Below, piece by piece: positions 17,616 through 27,084 of a stretch of 64,000 bases of DNA (its first letter is position 1; the number at the start of each line of letters is the position of its first letter). The notes under the pieces are model-generated. The model was given only the letters and a program-made list of their open reading frames with translations, had not been told where the DNA came from and did no database searches. Location of the stretch: contig CANLMR010000001.1 of the NCBI GenBank assembly GCA_947492185.1, positions 310,001 through 374,000 on the forward strand, given 5' to 3'. The DNA is from an uncultured Tenacibaculum sp. (GTDB taxonomy: Bacteria; Bacteroidota; Bacteroidia; Flavobacteriales; Flavobacteriaceae). A program made the translations under genes and the position numbers.

Positions 17616-17730
17616 TGGGTGATTATATTATTACTATCATAACTAGATTATAACCTAAAAAGTATATCTGTTACGTTAAAATTTATTTTCAATAAAGTCC
17701 TTGATTATTATATGTTTACTTATTTAAATA

Positions 17731-19929
17731 CTAGTGATTAACTAGTTCAAAATCTAAATGCTTACGTTCTAAATCCGTATTTTTAACTTTAACAGTTACA
17801 TAATCACCTAACTGAATCATAGCATTTGTTGCTTGACCAACTACAGCATATTGTTTTTCATCAAATATATAATAGTCGTCTTTAATATCTCTAATTCTTA
17901 CCATTCCTTCACATTTATTAGATACTATTTCAACATAAATTCCCCATTCTGTAACTCCAGATACAACACCTTCAAATTCTTCATTTTTGTGATCTTGCAT
18001 GAATTTAACTTGCATATATTTAATAGAATCTCTTTCTGCTTTAGATGCTAATTCTTCCATTTTAGAAGAATGTTTACATCGTTCTTCAAATGGATCAACT
18101 TTTGGTGTTGATCCTCCATCTAAATAATGCTGTAATAAACGATGTGTCATTACATCAGGATAACGACGAATTGGTGATGTAAAATGGCTATAGTAATCAA
18201 AAGCTAATCCGTAATGTCCAATATTCTGTGTTGTATATTCAGCTTTACTCATAGATCGAATAGCTAAAGTTTCTACCATATTCGCTTCTCCTTTTCCATG
18301 AACATCTTTTAATAATTTATTTAAAGATTCAGAAGTTGTCTCTCTAGTTTGAGTATTAATTTTATAACCAAACTTACTCACAATATTTTGTAATGCAGCT
18401 AACTTTTCAATATCTGGTTCATCGTGCACACGATAAATAAACGTTTTGTTGGTAGGCTTTCCTCCTTTTCCTTTTCCAATAAATTGAGCAACTTTTTTAT
18501 TTGCTAATAACATAAACTCTTCAATTAATTTATTAGCATCTTTTGATTCTTTAAAATATACTCCTACCGGATTTGCATGTTCATCTAAATTAAATCTTAC
18601 TTCTACTTTATCAAATGAAATTGCACCAGATTTCATTCTTCGAGAACGCATTTTTTTAGCTAATTCATCTAACTTTAAAACTGCCTGAACAATGTCATCA
18701 GAAACTTCGTATTCTTCACTTGATAATGATACATCACTTGGAATTACATTCTTTTTTGTTTCTATAATAACCTGAGCTTCTTCATATGCAAATCTTTTGT
18801 CTGAATAGGTTACAGTTCTACCAAACCATTGATCTACAATATTTGCATTCTCATTTATTTCAAAGACAGCAGAAAATGTTAATTTTTCCTCATTCGGTCG
18901 TAATGAACATACCCCATTTGATAGCATTTCTGGTAACATAGGAACTACTCTATCCACTAAATATATTGATGTCGCTCTATCATAAGCTTCATCATCTAAA
19001 ATTGTTTTTGGTTGAACATAATGAGAAACATCTGCAATATGAATTCCTATTTCATAATTGCCATTTTCTAACACTTTGAATGATAACGCATCATCGAAAT
19101 CTTTTGCTGTAATAGGATCAATAGTAAACGTTAGATCTGATCTCATATCTCTTCGTTTACTAATTTCTTCTGCTGTAATTTCAATTGGTAATTTTTCAGC
19201 TTCTTTTTCAACTTCACTAGGAAATTCATATGGTAAACCATATTCCAATAAAATAGAGTGAATTTCAGTATTATGGTCTCCTGGTTTTCCTAAACTTTCT
19301 ACAATTTTACCAAATGGATTTTTAGAATTATCTGGCCAATCTGTAATCTTTGCTAATACTTTATCACCATCTTGAGCACCATTAATTTTTCCTCTTGAAA
19401 TAAAAATATCTGCATACATTTTAGAATTGTCTGGTATAACAAATCCAAAATTTTTACTCATCTGTAATGTTCCTACAAATTCCTGTTTTGCTCTTTCTAT
19501 AATCTCAACTACATCAGCTTCAAGTTTACTTGATTTTCTCTTATTATACACATAAACTCTAACCAAATCATTCTGCAATGACTTATTTAAGTTTACTGAT
19601 GGAACAAAAATATCTTCTTCGAAATCTTCACATATAAAATAACCATTACCATTGCTAGTTAAATCCATGGTTCCTATATGGTATTTTCTAATTTCATTAA
19701 TTTTATACTTCCCTTTTTCTATTTGAATAATTTTTTCACTGGCAGTTAATTCACCTAATTTTCTTATAATTTGATTTTTACCTTCAGTATTATTTATTCC
19801 GTAACGGTCTGATATTTGTTTGTAAGTAAAGCCTTTAGAAGCATCTTCATTTAGTATCTTAAAAATCTTACGTGTAAGATCTTTAATTACTTTTCCTTTT
19901 TTCTTATATATTTTCTTTTTTCTTGGCAT
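17731..19929 (-). CDS. rnr: Ribonuclease R
   Basis: I start at the ATG giving MPRKKKIYKKKGKVIK, which yields 732 residues; the 12 codons before it have no family support. Domain order is an N-terminal basic winged helix, cold-shock/OB folds, the RNB catalytic domain and a C-terminal S1 domain (VVSGVTEWGIYVEIVSNKCE). The RNB signature TFTIDPITAKDFDDALSF carries the Mg-binding aspartates, and HYGLAFDYYSHFTSPIRRYP is the second family hallmark. The enzyme is a processive 3'-5' exoribonuclease for structured RNA. It is transcribed away from the 20.2-20.8 kb intergenic region. Confidence 0.96.
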   Translation of the reverse strand: MPRKKKIYKKKGKVIKDLTRKIFKILNEDASKGFTYKQISDRYGINNTEGKNQIIRKLGELTASEKIIQIEKGKYKINEIRKYHIGTMDLTSNGNGYFICEDFEEDIFVPSVNLNKSLQNDLVRVYVYNKRKSSKLEADVVEIIERAKQEFVGTLQMSKNFGFVIPDNSKMYADIFISRGKINGAQDGDKVLAKITDWPDNSKNPFGKIVESLGKPGDHNTEIHSILLEYGLPYEFPSEVEKEAEKLPIEITAEEISKRRDMRSDLTFTIDPITAKDFDDALSFKVLENGNYEIGIHIADVSHYVQPKTILDDEAYDRATSIYLVDRVVPMLPEMLSNGVCSLRPNEEKLTFSAVFEINENANIVDQWFGRTVTYSDKRFAYEEAQVIIETKKNVIPSDVSLSSEEYEVSDDIVQAVLKLDELAKKMRSRRMKSGAISFDKVEVRFNLDEHANPVGVYFKESKDANKLIEEFMLLANKKVAQFIGKGKGGKPTNKTFIYRVHDEPDIEKLAALQNIVSKFGYKINTQTRETTSESLNKLLKDVHGKGEANMVETLAIRSMSKAEYTTQNIGHYGLAFDYYSHFTSPIRRYPDVMTHRLLQHYLDGGSTPKVDPFEERCKHSSKMEELASKAERDSIKYMQVKFMQDHKNEEFEGVVSGVTEWGIYVEIVSNKCEGMVRIRDIKDDYYIFDEKQYAVVGQATNAMIQLGDYVTVKVKNTDLERKHLDFELVNH

Positions 19930-20060
19930 AAAAAACGTGTTTGTTTTACAGAAAGCAAAGTACAAAGAAATTAATAGAATAAATTTTCTTAAAAAAAACT
20001 TAAAGAAAATGTAACATATCTTAAAATTTGTCGTCTTTATTATAAAGCAACTACTTTAAT

Positions 20061-20231
20061 TTGAAAAACTTACGTAAAATAATCATCCTTTTCTTATTCA
20101 TATTCCTAGCAGGAATAGTGGTTACTGCGGTAAGTATTAATGCTACATTAAACAAAAAAGCTCCATCTAAAAATTTAAAGACTAAACAAGACACTGTTTA
20201 TTTGATTAAAAAGAATAAGAAGTTAGCTTAA
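20061..20231 (+). CDS. Putative 56-residue single-span membrane protein (TTG start)
   Basis: A short frame starts with TTG, encodes a basic N-terminus MKNLRK, then a hydrophobic helix at about residues 7-26 (IIILFLFIFLAGIVVTAV), then a Lys-rich tail ending LIKKNKKLA. That layout fits a small inner-membrane protein with a cytoplasmic N-terminus. There is no ATG, and no similar neighbour to support it. It could be a real small gene or chance coding in AT-rich DNA. Confidence 0.45.
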   Translation: MKNLRKIIILFLFIFLAGIVVTAVSINATLNKKAPSKNLKTKQDTVYLIKKNKKLA

Positions 20232-20803
20232 ACTTTATACTTAGTTTTATTTAATTATTTTTTTCTTGTTTTTCACAGTTATCAACACTTTATATTATTA
20301 TATATTTTCTTCTTTAAAATTTAAAAAAAGAAATGATTGTTATAATAGTGTGTTAATTTGTAGAATTGATTTTTCTTTTTAAATTTTGATTTGTTATTTA
20401 TTAAATATAATGAACAACTTATTCATATAAATAGGTGTTGAAAATCAAAAGATAAGTTAGGTTATTAACAATTTTTATTAACAAGAGTTCACGTAATTTT
20501 ATGGATAGTTAATTTTATGTTCACTGTAAATAAATTGTAAATTTTATGTTGATAAATGTTCATTAAAAACTTAAAAAAAAAGTTGCATAATTCATCCACT
20601 TCACTGTATTGTAAAAAAAACTGAGAAAGTCAAAAAATCTTTTTCTATTCTTTTGATTAGTTCTTAACAATTTATAAATATAGGTTAATAGTTTAGTTTG
20701 TAGCAGTTTATCATACTTTTTTAAAAATCGATTGTTAATTACTGTTGATAACCGTTAATAACTGTATTTTTGTGACTATTAACACAACACAAATCAACAC
20801 ATT
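20232..20803. other. Candidate replication origin (oriC): AT-rich, DnaA-box-like cluster
   Basis: This 570-base gene-free stretch separates divergent rnr and rpiB. It carries three exact copies of TTATCAACA or its complement TGTTGATAA (20279-20287, 20547-20555, 20743-20751), two TTATTAACA (20462-20470, 20475-20483) and one TGTTGAAAA (20436-20444). These are one or two bases from the general DnaA box TTATCCACA. The rest is extremely A/T-rich with long A and T runs, as an unwinding region would be. The parS-like cluster lies 6-8 kb away. There is no dnaA gene here, but in Bacteroidota dnaA and oriC need not be adjacent. Confidence 0.45.
20765..20772 (+). promoter_or_regulatory. -7 promoter box of rpiB
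   Basis: TATTTTTG fits the Bacteroidota -7 consensus TAnnTTTG and lies about 32 nt before the rpiB ATG. Confidence 0.55.
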
Positions 20804-21235
20804 ATGACAATAGCGATAGGAAATGACCACGCTGGAACGGAATATAAGTTTGAAATTATTAAACTTTTAAAAGAATTAGGTCATGAAGTACTAAATTTTG
20901 GTACAGATGATTCTAGTAGTATGGATTATCCTGATACAATTCATCCAACTGCTGATGCTGTAGAAACCAATAAAGCTTCTTTAGGAATTATTTTATGTGG
21001 AAGTGGTAATGGTGCTCAAATGACTGCTAATAAACACCAAGGAATTAGAGCTGCATTATGTTGGAATAATGAGTTAGTTGCTTTATCAAGACAGCATAAT
21101 AATGCAAATATTTTAACGATTCCTGCTCGCTTTGTTTCATTACAACAAGCTATAGGATTTGTAAAGATTTTCCTTTCTACTGAATTTGAAGGAGGTCGTC
21201 ACCAAAATAGAGTTTCTAAAATTGCTTGTTCATAA
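20804..21235 (+). CDS. rpiB: Ribose-5-phosphate isomerase B
   Basis: This 143-residue enzyme interconverts ribose-5-phosphate and ribulose-5-phosphate in the pentose phosphate pathway. The N-terminal MTIAIGNDHAGTEYK holds the phosphate-contacting Asp-His. The GIILCGSGNGAQMTANKH segment holds the catalytic Cys and anion hole of the RpiB/LacAB family. AALCWNNELVALSRQHNNAN is the conserved second half of the active site. An acetyltransferase gene follows 3 nt downstream, so the two are cotranscribed. Confidence 0.95.
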   Translation: MTIAIGNDHAGTEYKFEIIKLLKELGHEVLNFGTDDSSSMDYPDTIHPTADAVETNKASLGIILCGSGNGAQMTANKHQGIRAALCWNNELVALSRQHNNANILTIPARFVSLQQAIGFVKIFLSTEFEGGRHQNRVSKIACS

Positions 21236-21238
21236 TAC

Positions 21239-21679
21239 ATGGAATTTATAGTTAAATCTTTTGATGAACTAAATACTTCAGAATTGTATGCAGTTTTGCA
21301 ATTGCGTTCTGAAGTATTTGTAATTGAACAAGATTGTGTATATCAGGATATTGATGGTAAAGATAAAAAGGCATTTCATGTTTTAGGATTTAAAAACAAT
21401 CGATTAATTGCTTATACACGTTTATTTAAACCTGCCGATTATTATGAATATGCTAGCATTGGTAGAGTACTAGTAAAACAAGAAGAACGTAAATATGGCT
21501 ATGGTCATGATTTAATTCGTTTTTCAATTGATACTATTCACAATAAATTCTCAACAAAAACAATTAAGATAGGAGCACAAACATATTTAAGAAAGTTTTA
21601 CGAATCACATGGTTTTCATAAAGTTGGAGAAGATTATATTGAAGATGGAATTCCTCATATTTATATGATTATAGAGTAA
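21239..21679 (+). CDS. ElaA-like GNAT acetyltransferase
   Basis: This 146-residue GNAT protein has the ElaA hallmark VFVIEQDCVYQDIDGKD at about 29-45, followed by the acetyl-CoA loop region VKQEERKYGYGHDLI at about 86-100. A late YESHGFHKVGEDYIEDGIPH segment closes the fold. ElaA-type proteins are cytoplasmic N-acyltransferases of unknown substrate. It follows rpiB by 3 nt. Confidence 0.85.
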   Translation: MEFIVKSFDELNTSELYAVLQLRSEVFVIEQDCVYQDIDGKDKKAFHVLGFKNNRLIAYTRLFKPADYYEYASIGRVLVKQEERKYGYGHDLIRFSIDTIHNKFSTKTIKIGAQTYLRKFYESHGFHKVGEDYIEDGIPHIYMIIE

Positions 21680-21680
21680 T

Positions 21681-22265
21681 TTATTTAACCATTTCCATCA
21701 AATTTTCAACTTCCACTACCCCACCAGATTCTAAATCATTCAGCCAAATCTTACCAATTCTAACACGAACTAATCGTAATGTTGGAAAACCAACAGCTGA
21801 AGTCATTTTACGAACTTGTCTGTATTTTCCTTCTTGTAAACTAATAGAAATCCATGAAGTTGGTCCGTGGCGATCGTCTCTAATTTTCATAGATCGGTTC
21901 TGAAAATTTGGAGTATTAATTCTAGTAACTTTACAAGGTTTTGTTAAATATTTTTCACCTTTTAATCCGATTTTTACTCCATTTTGTAATTGCTCTATTT
22001 CATTTGCTGTAATTGCTCCATCTACTTGAACATAATACTCTTTTTCAATTTTACCTCTAGTAGTAATAAAATCACTTACTTTTCCATCTGTGGTTAATAA
22101 CAATAAACCTTCAGATTTTACATCTAATCTACCAATTGCCATTGTTCCTTCAGGAAAATGATGCAATTCTCCTAACATTTTTTTCTTTCTTTTAGTTTGA
22201 TTATTAATAAACTGAGAAAGAAAACCAAAAGGTTTATGGATTATAAAATGTCGATGTTTAGTCAT
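21681..22265 (-). CDS. rluE: 23S rRNA pseudouridine synthase, RluE type
   Basis: This 194-residue protein lacks an S4 domain, as RluE does. The catalytic Asp lies in AIGRLDVKSEGLLLLT at about 43-58. The later stretches YYVQVDG, GPTSWISISLQEGKYRQVRK and VGFPTLRLVRVRIG match RluE closely. The E. coli enzyme modifies U2457 of 23S rRNA; the same target is likely. It is convergent with the acetyltransferase gene, with only 1 nt between the stops. Confidence 0.88.
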   Translation of the reverse strand: MTKHRHFIIHKPFGFLSQFINNQTKRKKKMLGELHHFPEGTMAIGRLDVKSEGLLLLTTDGKVSDFITTRGKIEKEYYVQVDGAITANEIEQLQNGVKIGLKGEKYLTKPCKVTRINTPNFQNRSMKIRDDRHGPTSWISISLQEGKYRQVRKMTSAVGFPTLRLVRVRIGKIWLNDLESGGVVEVENLMEMVK

Positions 22266-22309
22266 TAAAAAGTAAAATTACTAAGCTTAATAATACTGCA
22301 AGTATAAAA

Positions 22310-23518
22310 CTACTTTCTCAATAATGAAAAACTACCTACCTTAGAAGTATTATCCTCAAAAATTACTTTGTACCAATACGTGTTTGATGGCATTTTTCGT
22401 CCATTGGATAATCCATCCCAACCTGTTTCTTTTGAAATCGTTGCTATATGTAAACCAAAACGATCAAAAATATAAATGGTTTGTATAGGTAGATTAGATT
22501 TTACTTTCCAAAAATCATTTATACCATCTTGATTAGGTGTAAAGAATGAAGGAAATGTTTGATTTGAATTAATAGTGCAAATAGTTATTGTAAAACTAGT
22601 TTCTTTAAAACAATTTGAATCGTTAGGATCAATATTAAAAATAAATATAGTTTGAGTCTCTTTAACTATATCGCCAGGAAATAATTGATTTCCTAACCCG
22701 CCAGATTCTGTATAATAATTTCCATGAGTAAGATTTGGAAGCTCATAAGGTTCACAAACTTCAACACTATTTAAAGTATCTATCTCTGTTCCACATGTTA
22801 AATCATAACATTCTCTTTCTGTTTCTACATAAAAAGATGTAGCATCTTTATTTACCCAATTTGTATTGCTATATGCTGCATTATCAACAAAAATACAAGA
22901 GAGATTAGGATTATTTAGTATACTAAATGTTTCAATAAGAGTGTTATTATCATTACGTAAATCAATAAAAGTTAAACTGTTATTATTTAACTCTAAAAAC
23001 TGTAAAAATTCACTATCACTTAAATCTAAGCTTTTAATTTTATTATTATTAATAGTAATAAAAGTTAGAAAAGGGTTATTTGATGTATCTAATACTTCAA
23101 TTTCATTATTATCTATAAATAAATTTTCAAGAAACCTATTCCAGGAAATATCTAATTTATTGATTTGATTGTTTTTACAGGATAATGACTTTAATTTGGT
23201 TAATGCTGATACATCTAATTCGGTAAGATTATTATTATTAACTTGTAAATGTTCTAAACCTCTAAAATCTTCTATTCCTGTTAAATCAGAAATATTCAAA
23301 CCAAAAATAAAGAGTTCTGGTAAGTCTTTAATATTATCAGTAAGAACGAAATCATCTAATGGAGGTTTATCTAAGTTTTGATCAATAAGTGCTTGTTCAA
23401 AATTATCATCAGGAACATAAGTCATATTTTGAGAACAAACTATTGAAATAAAAAAGAAAGATATAATGCCCGCTATTTTCTTCACCTCAAAAAAGAATAA
23501 GTTATGAAAGATAAGCAT
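22310..23518 (-). CDS. Leucine-rich-repeat protein with T9SS type B sorting domain
   Basis: This 402-residue secreted protein begins with a signal peptide (VKKIAGIISFFFISIVCSQ); a GTG at residue 12 could be the true start. Residues about 60-200 hold irregular leucine-rich repeats of the NLTELDVSALTKLKSL type. The last 85 residues form the gliding-motility-associated C-terminal domain: FPSFFTPNQDGINDFWKV, TIYIFDRFGLHIATIS, GWDGLSNGRKMPSNTYWYKV. That is the type B signal for the type IX secretion system, so it should be exported across the outer membrane. The partner is unknown. Confidence 0.88.
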   Translation of the reverse strand: MLIFHNLFFFEVKKIAGIISFFFISIVCSQNMTYVPDDNFEQALIDQNLDKPPLDDFVLTDNIKDLPELFIFGLNISDLTGIEDFRGLEHLQVNNNNLTELDVSALTKLKSLSCKNNQINKLDISWNRFLENLFIDNNEIEVLDTSNNPFLTFITINNNKIKSLDLSDSEFLQFLELNNNSLTFIDLRNDNNTLIETFSILNNPNLSCIFVDNAAYSNTNWVNKDATSFYVETERECYDLTCGTEIDTLNSVEVCEPYELPNLTHGNYYTESGGLGNQLFPGDIVKETQTIFIFNIDPNDSNCFKETSFTITICTINSNQTFPSFFTPNQDGINDFWKVKSNLPIQTIYIFDRFGLHIATISKETGWDGLSNGRKMPSNTYWYKVIFEDNTSKVGSFSLLRK

Positions 23519-23681
23519 TTAAAAACTGCTTATTAAAAAGCTTAGTCTCTAATTATCCCACATAATTACATATATATAGTATTTTTTGTTTTTACAACTG
23601 TATTAAATTGTTAATTACTTCTTTCCAATTTAAAATATTTGTGTAATAAATCATACACTTTTTTCATAACTTAGCGGTTCT

Positions 23682-23689
23682 TATTTTTG
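23682..23689 (+). promoter_or_regulatory. -7 promoter box of recA
   Basis: TATTTTTG fits TAnnTTTG and stands 20 nt before the recA start. No LexA-type palindrome is obvious around it. Confidence 0.5.
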
Positions 23690-23709
23690 ATAAATTTTTA
23701 GCATAACTT

Positions 23710-24717
23710 ATGGCAGCAGATAAAGAAAAAGAAGCGAAATTAAAAGCGCTTCAACTCACTCTAGATAAATTAGATAAATCTTACGGTAAAGGAACTGTAA
23801 TGAAGTTGGGTGATAAAGTGATTGATGATGTAGATGCTATTTCTTCAGGATCTTTAGGATTAGATTTAGCTTTAGGAGTTGGAGGATATCCAAGAGGAAG
23901 AATCATTGAAATTTACGGACCAGAATCATCAGGTAAAACAACATTAACGTTACACGCAATTGCTGAAGCTCAAAAAGCAGGAGGAATCGCTGCTTTTATT
24001 GATGCAGAACACGCCTTTGATCGTTTTTATGCTGAAAACTTAGGAATTGATGTAGATAATTTAATTATTTCTCAACCAGATCATGGAGAACAAGCATTAG
24101 AAATTGCTGATAACTTAATTCGTTCTGGTGCAATTGATATTGTAGTTGTCGATTCTGTTGCAGCATTAACTCCAAAATCAGAGATTGAAGGAGAAATGGG
24201 AGATTCTAAAATGGGATTACATGCTCGTTTAATGTCTCAAGCATTACGTAAATTAACAGCTACAATTAGTAAAACAAATTGTACGGTAATCTTCATTAAC
24301 CAGTTACGTGAAAAGATTGGTGTAATGTTCGGAAATCCTGAAACTACAACAGGTGGTAACGCATTAAAGTTCTACGCTTCTGTTCGTTTAGATATTCGTA
24401 GAAGAACTCAAATTAAAGATGGAGATCGTGTTATTGGTAACAGTACTAAAGTTAAGGTAGTTAAGAACAAAGTTGCTCCACCTTTCCAAATGGCTGAGTT
24501 TGATATTATGTATGGTGCAGGTATTTCTAAAGTTGGTGAGATTTTAGATATCGGAGTTGAATTAGGTATTGTTAAGAAAAGTGGATCTTGGTTTAGCTAC
24601 GGAGACACAAAATTAGGTCAAGGTAGAGATGCTGTTAAAGGTCTTATTAAAGACAATCCTGAGTTAATGGAAGAACTAGAAACTAAAATTAAAGAGACTA
24701 TTGAGAATCAAGAATAA
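23710..24717 (+). CDS. recA: DNA recombinase RecA
   Basis: This 335-residue protein catalyses homologous strand exchange and SOS activation. The Walker A motif GPESSGKTT is at about 70-78, Walker [11 protein letters not shown] at about 147-156, and loop L1/L2 segments [20 protein letters not shown] and [19 protein letters not shown] are intact. The length is slightly short at the C-terminus, which is still acidic ([14 protein letters not shown]). A hairpin terminator follows, so the gene is monocistronic. Confidence 0.98.
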   Translation: MAADKEKEAKLKALQLTLDKLDKSYGKGTVMKLGDKVIDDVDAISSGSLGLDLALGVGGYPRGRIIEIYGPESSGKTTLTLHAIAEAQKAGGIAAFIDAEHAFDRFYAENLGIDVDNLIISQPDHGEQALEIADNLIRSGAIDIVVVDSVAALTPKSEIEGEMGDSKMGLHARLMSQALRKLTATISKTNCTVIFINQLREKIGVMFGNPETTTGGNALKFYASVRLDIRRRTQIKDGDRVIGNSTKVKVVKNKVAPPFQMAEFDIMYGAGISKVGEILDIGVELGIVKKSGSWFSYGDTKLGQGRDAVKGLIKDNPELMEELETKIKETIENQE

Positions 24718-24748
24718 ACAGAAATAATAATTTTGTTTAATATATAAA

Positions 24749-24776
24749 CAGTTATAGGATTATCTATAACTGTTTT
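24749..24776 (+). terminator. recA terminator
   Basis: ACAGTTATAG GATTAT CTATAACTGT followed by a T-run forms a 10-bp hairpin about 30 nt after the recA stop. Confidence 0.8.
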
Positions 24777-24793
24777 TTATTTTTAAAAGAAAA

Positions 24794-25336
24794 ATGATTC
24801 GCATAAATTCTGAAATAGCTTTAGAAAATATTCTCGTAAAAGATACTGAGTCTCTATATGAATTAATGAAAGAAGTATATCCTTTAGCGTACAATTATTT
24901 CTGGGAAGATGGAGGAAAATGGTATATAAACTCACAATATTCTGAAGAAAATATTAGGAAAGAGTTAGTTCAAGTTAATGCTGAATATTTCTTTGTTATT
25001 TTTAAAGGAGAGCGTGTTGGAAATTTTAGAATTATTTGGGATGAACCACTACCCGATTTTTCAGAACGTTTAAAATCTGTGAAACTTCACAGAATATATT
25101 TACATTCAAAAACTCAAGGAAATGGTATAGGAAAATCGTTATTAACTTGGTTAGAAAATAAAGCAATAAAAAAACAATATGAATTGATTTGGTTAGATGC
25201 TATGGATGAAAAACCACAAGCGTTTAACTTTTATAAAAAGCAAGGATACCAATATCATTCACATTGTTTTTTACCTTTTGACTTATTACATGATAAATAT
25301 AGAAAGATGAGTCAGCTGTATAAGAAGTTGAATTAA
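24794..25336 (+). CDS. GNAT-family N-acetyltransferase
   Basis: This 180-residue cytoplasmic protein carries the GNAT acetyl-CoA loop [20 protein letters not shown] at about 105-124 and the closing strand [24 protein letters not shown] and [14 protein letters not shown] are the flanking strands. The substrate is unknown. It is convergent with dut, with a 4-nt overlap of the 3' ends. Confidence 0.83.
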   Translation: MIRINSEIALENILVKDTESLYELMKEVYPLAYNYFWEDGGKWYINSQYSEENIRKELVQVNAEYFFVIFKGERVGNFRIIWDEPLPDFSERLKSVKLHRIYLHSKTQGNGIGKSLLTWLENKAIKKQYELIWLDAMDEKPQAFNFYKKQGYQYHSHCFLPFDLLHDKYRKMSQLYKKLN

Positions 25337-25764
25337 ACTCCTGTACTTCCAAATCCACCAGCTCCTCTTTCTGTTTCGTTTAATTCAGAAACCTCTTGCC
25401 AGTTTACACGTTCGTGTTTTGCAATAACTAGTTGAGCAATTCTTTCACCATCATTAATAGTAAAATTTTCATTAGAAAGGTTTACTAAAATCACTCCTAT
25501 TTCTCCCCTGTAATCAGCATCAACAGTTCCAGGAGCATTTAATACTGTAATTCCTTTTTTTGCAGCTAAACCACTTCTCGGTCTTACTTGAGCTTCGTAA
25601 CCATTAGGTAAAGCAATAAATAATCCAGTTTTAACAATTACTCTTTCAAGAGGCTCTAATACAATAACCTCATCAATGTTTGCTCTTAAATCCATTCCAG
25701 CAGAACCCTCTGTTTCATAAGCAGGAGTTTGATGTTTAGACTTATTTATTATTTGTACGTTCAT
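25333..25764 (-). CDS. dut: dUTP diphosphatase
   Basis: This 143-residue trimeric dUTPase hydrolyses dUTP to dUMP and so keeps uracil out of DNA. All five motifs are visible: AGMDLRANI (1), [10 protein letters not shown] (2), [18 protein letters not shown] (3), [11 protein letters not shown] (4) and the C-terminal [10 protein letters not shown] (5). The length is normal. It is a single gene, divergent from gpsA. Confidence 0.97.
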   Translation of the reverse strand: MNVQIINKSKHQTPAYETEGSAGMDLRANIDEVIVLEPLERVIVKTGLFIALPNGYEAQVRPRSGLAAKKGITVLNAPGTVDADYRGEIGVILVNLSNENFTINDGERIAQLVIAKHERVNWQEVSELNETERGAGGFGSTGV

Positions 25765-25861
25765 AAGATATTTTTACAAATTCAAAGATAAATAATAGAA
25801 AGTGTTCCCCAGTAGAGTAATAGATTTATTAATTTAGCAAATACGCAAACAAACAACTAGT

Positions 25862-26857
25862 ATGAGTAAATTTGATAAAATAGCTGTCATTGGTGGAGGA
25901 AGTTGGGCCACAGCAATTGTAAAAATGCTTTGTGAAAATTGTGATAAGATAGGATGGTATATGAGAAGTATTTATGCTTTAGAACATATTAAGCGTAATA
26001 AACATAATCCTAATTATTTAAGTTCGGCTGAATTGCACCCTGAGCAACTTGATTTATCTAGTGATATAAATGAGATTGTAAAACAATACGATGTTTTAAT
26101 TTTTGCTATACCTTCAGCTTTTTTAAACACTGAGTTAGAAAAACTTACGGAAAGTTTAGACAATAAAATTCTTTTTTCTGCGATTAAAGGTATAGTCCCT
26201 GAGTCTGGATTAATTGTAGGAGAGCATTTTCATCAAAAATATAATATCTCTTATGAAGACATTGGAGTAATTGCCGGTCCTTGTCATGCCGAAGAAGTGG
26301 CAATGGAACGATTATCTTATTTAACATTAGCTTGTCAAGATCAAACAAAAGCAAAAGAATTAAGTAAGTACATTAAAAGTAGATATATCAAAACTAAAGT
26401 ATCTGATGATATTTTTGGAACAGAGTATGCTGCTATGTTAAAAAATATTTATGCAATTGCAGCTGGTATTGCTCATGGTTTAGGTTATGGAGATAATTTT
26501 CAATCGGTTTTAATGAGTAATGCTATCCGAGAAATGAAACGTTACATTAAAAAAGTACACAAAATGAAACGTAACATTAATAACTCTGTATATTTAGGAG
26601 ATTTATTAGTAACAGGGTATTCTATTTTTAGTAGAAATAGAATGTTTGGAAATATGATAGGAAAAGGTTATACCGTAAAATCTGCTATGTTAGAAATGAA
26701 TATGGTTGCAGAGGGATATTATGCAACTAAAAGTGCTTATAAAATTAATAAAGAAAATGGTGCAAAAACACCAATAATAAACTCAGTATATTCTATTTTA
26801 TACGAAAAAAAAGAGGCGAAAGATGTGTTCGAGAAATTGACTAATCTATTAGACTAA
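25862..26857 (+). CDS. gpsA: NAD(P)H-dependent glycerol-3-phosphate dehydrogenase
   Basis: This 331-residue protein reduces dihydroxyacetone phosphate to sn-glycerol-3-phosphate for phospholipid synthesis. The Rossmann motif IAVIGGGSWATAIVKML is at residues 7-23. The GVIAGPCHAEEVAMERLSYL and EYAAMLKNIYAIAAGIAHGL segments contain the substrate- and catalysis-related residues, including the conserved Lys. Length matches the family. It is a stand-alone gene. Confidence 0.94.
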   Translation: MSKFDKIAVIGGGSWATAIVKMLCENCDKIGWYMRSIYALEHIKRNKHNPNYLSSAELHPEQLDLSSDINEIVKQYDVLIFAIPSAFLNTELEKLTESLDNKILFSAIKGIVPESGLIVGEHFHQKYNISYEDIGVIAGPCHAEEVAMERLSYLTLACQDQTKAKELSKYIKSRYIKTKVSDDIFGTEYAAMLKNIYAIAAGIAHGLGYGDNFQSVLMSNAIREMKRYIKKVHKMKRNINNSVYLGDLLVTGYSIFSRNRMFGNMIGKGYTVKSAMLEMNMVAEGYYATKSAYKINKENGAKTPIINSVYSILYEKKEAKDVFEKLTNLLD

Positions 26858-27084
26858 TACGTTCATTGTTAAAAGTATAAAAAACCCTTCAAATAATACT
26901 TTAAATGATACTCAAACGACCTCTAACGCCTTAAGTTTTTAAATTTTATAAAACTCGGGGCAAATGTAAGTTAAAATGAAAAACTGACAACATATAAAGG
27001 TTATTAAATTTTTTATTAAAAGTTAAATAAAAATTAACAACTTTTTATATTTTTACAACAAATAGTATATTTTTAAACAACCTA

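Noticed and set aside
22785-22799. Further parS-like site
   Set aside because: CTGTTCCACATGTTAA has only one matching half-site and lies inside the LRR gene.
26858-27084. Riboswitch or RNA gene in the gpsA downstream gap
   Set aside because: No stable conserved fold or known RNA motif could be recognised; the sequence is plain AT-rich DNA.
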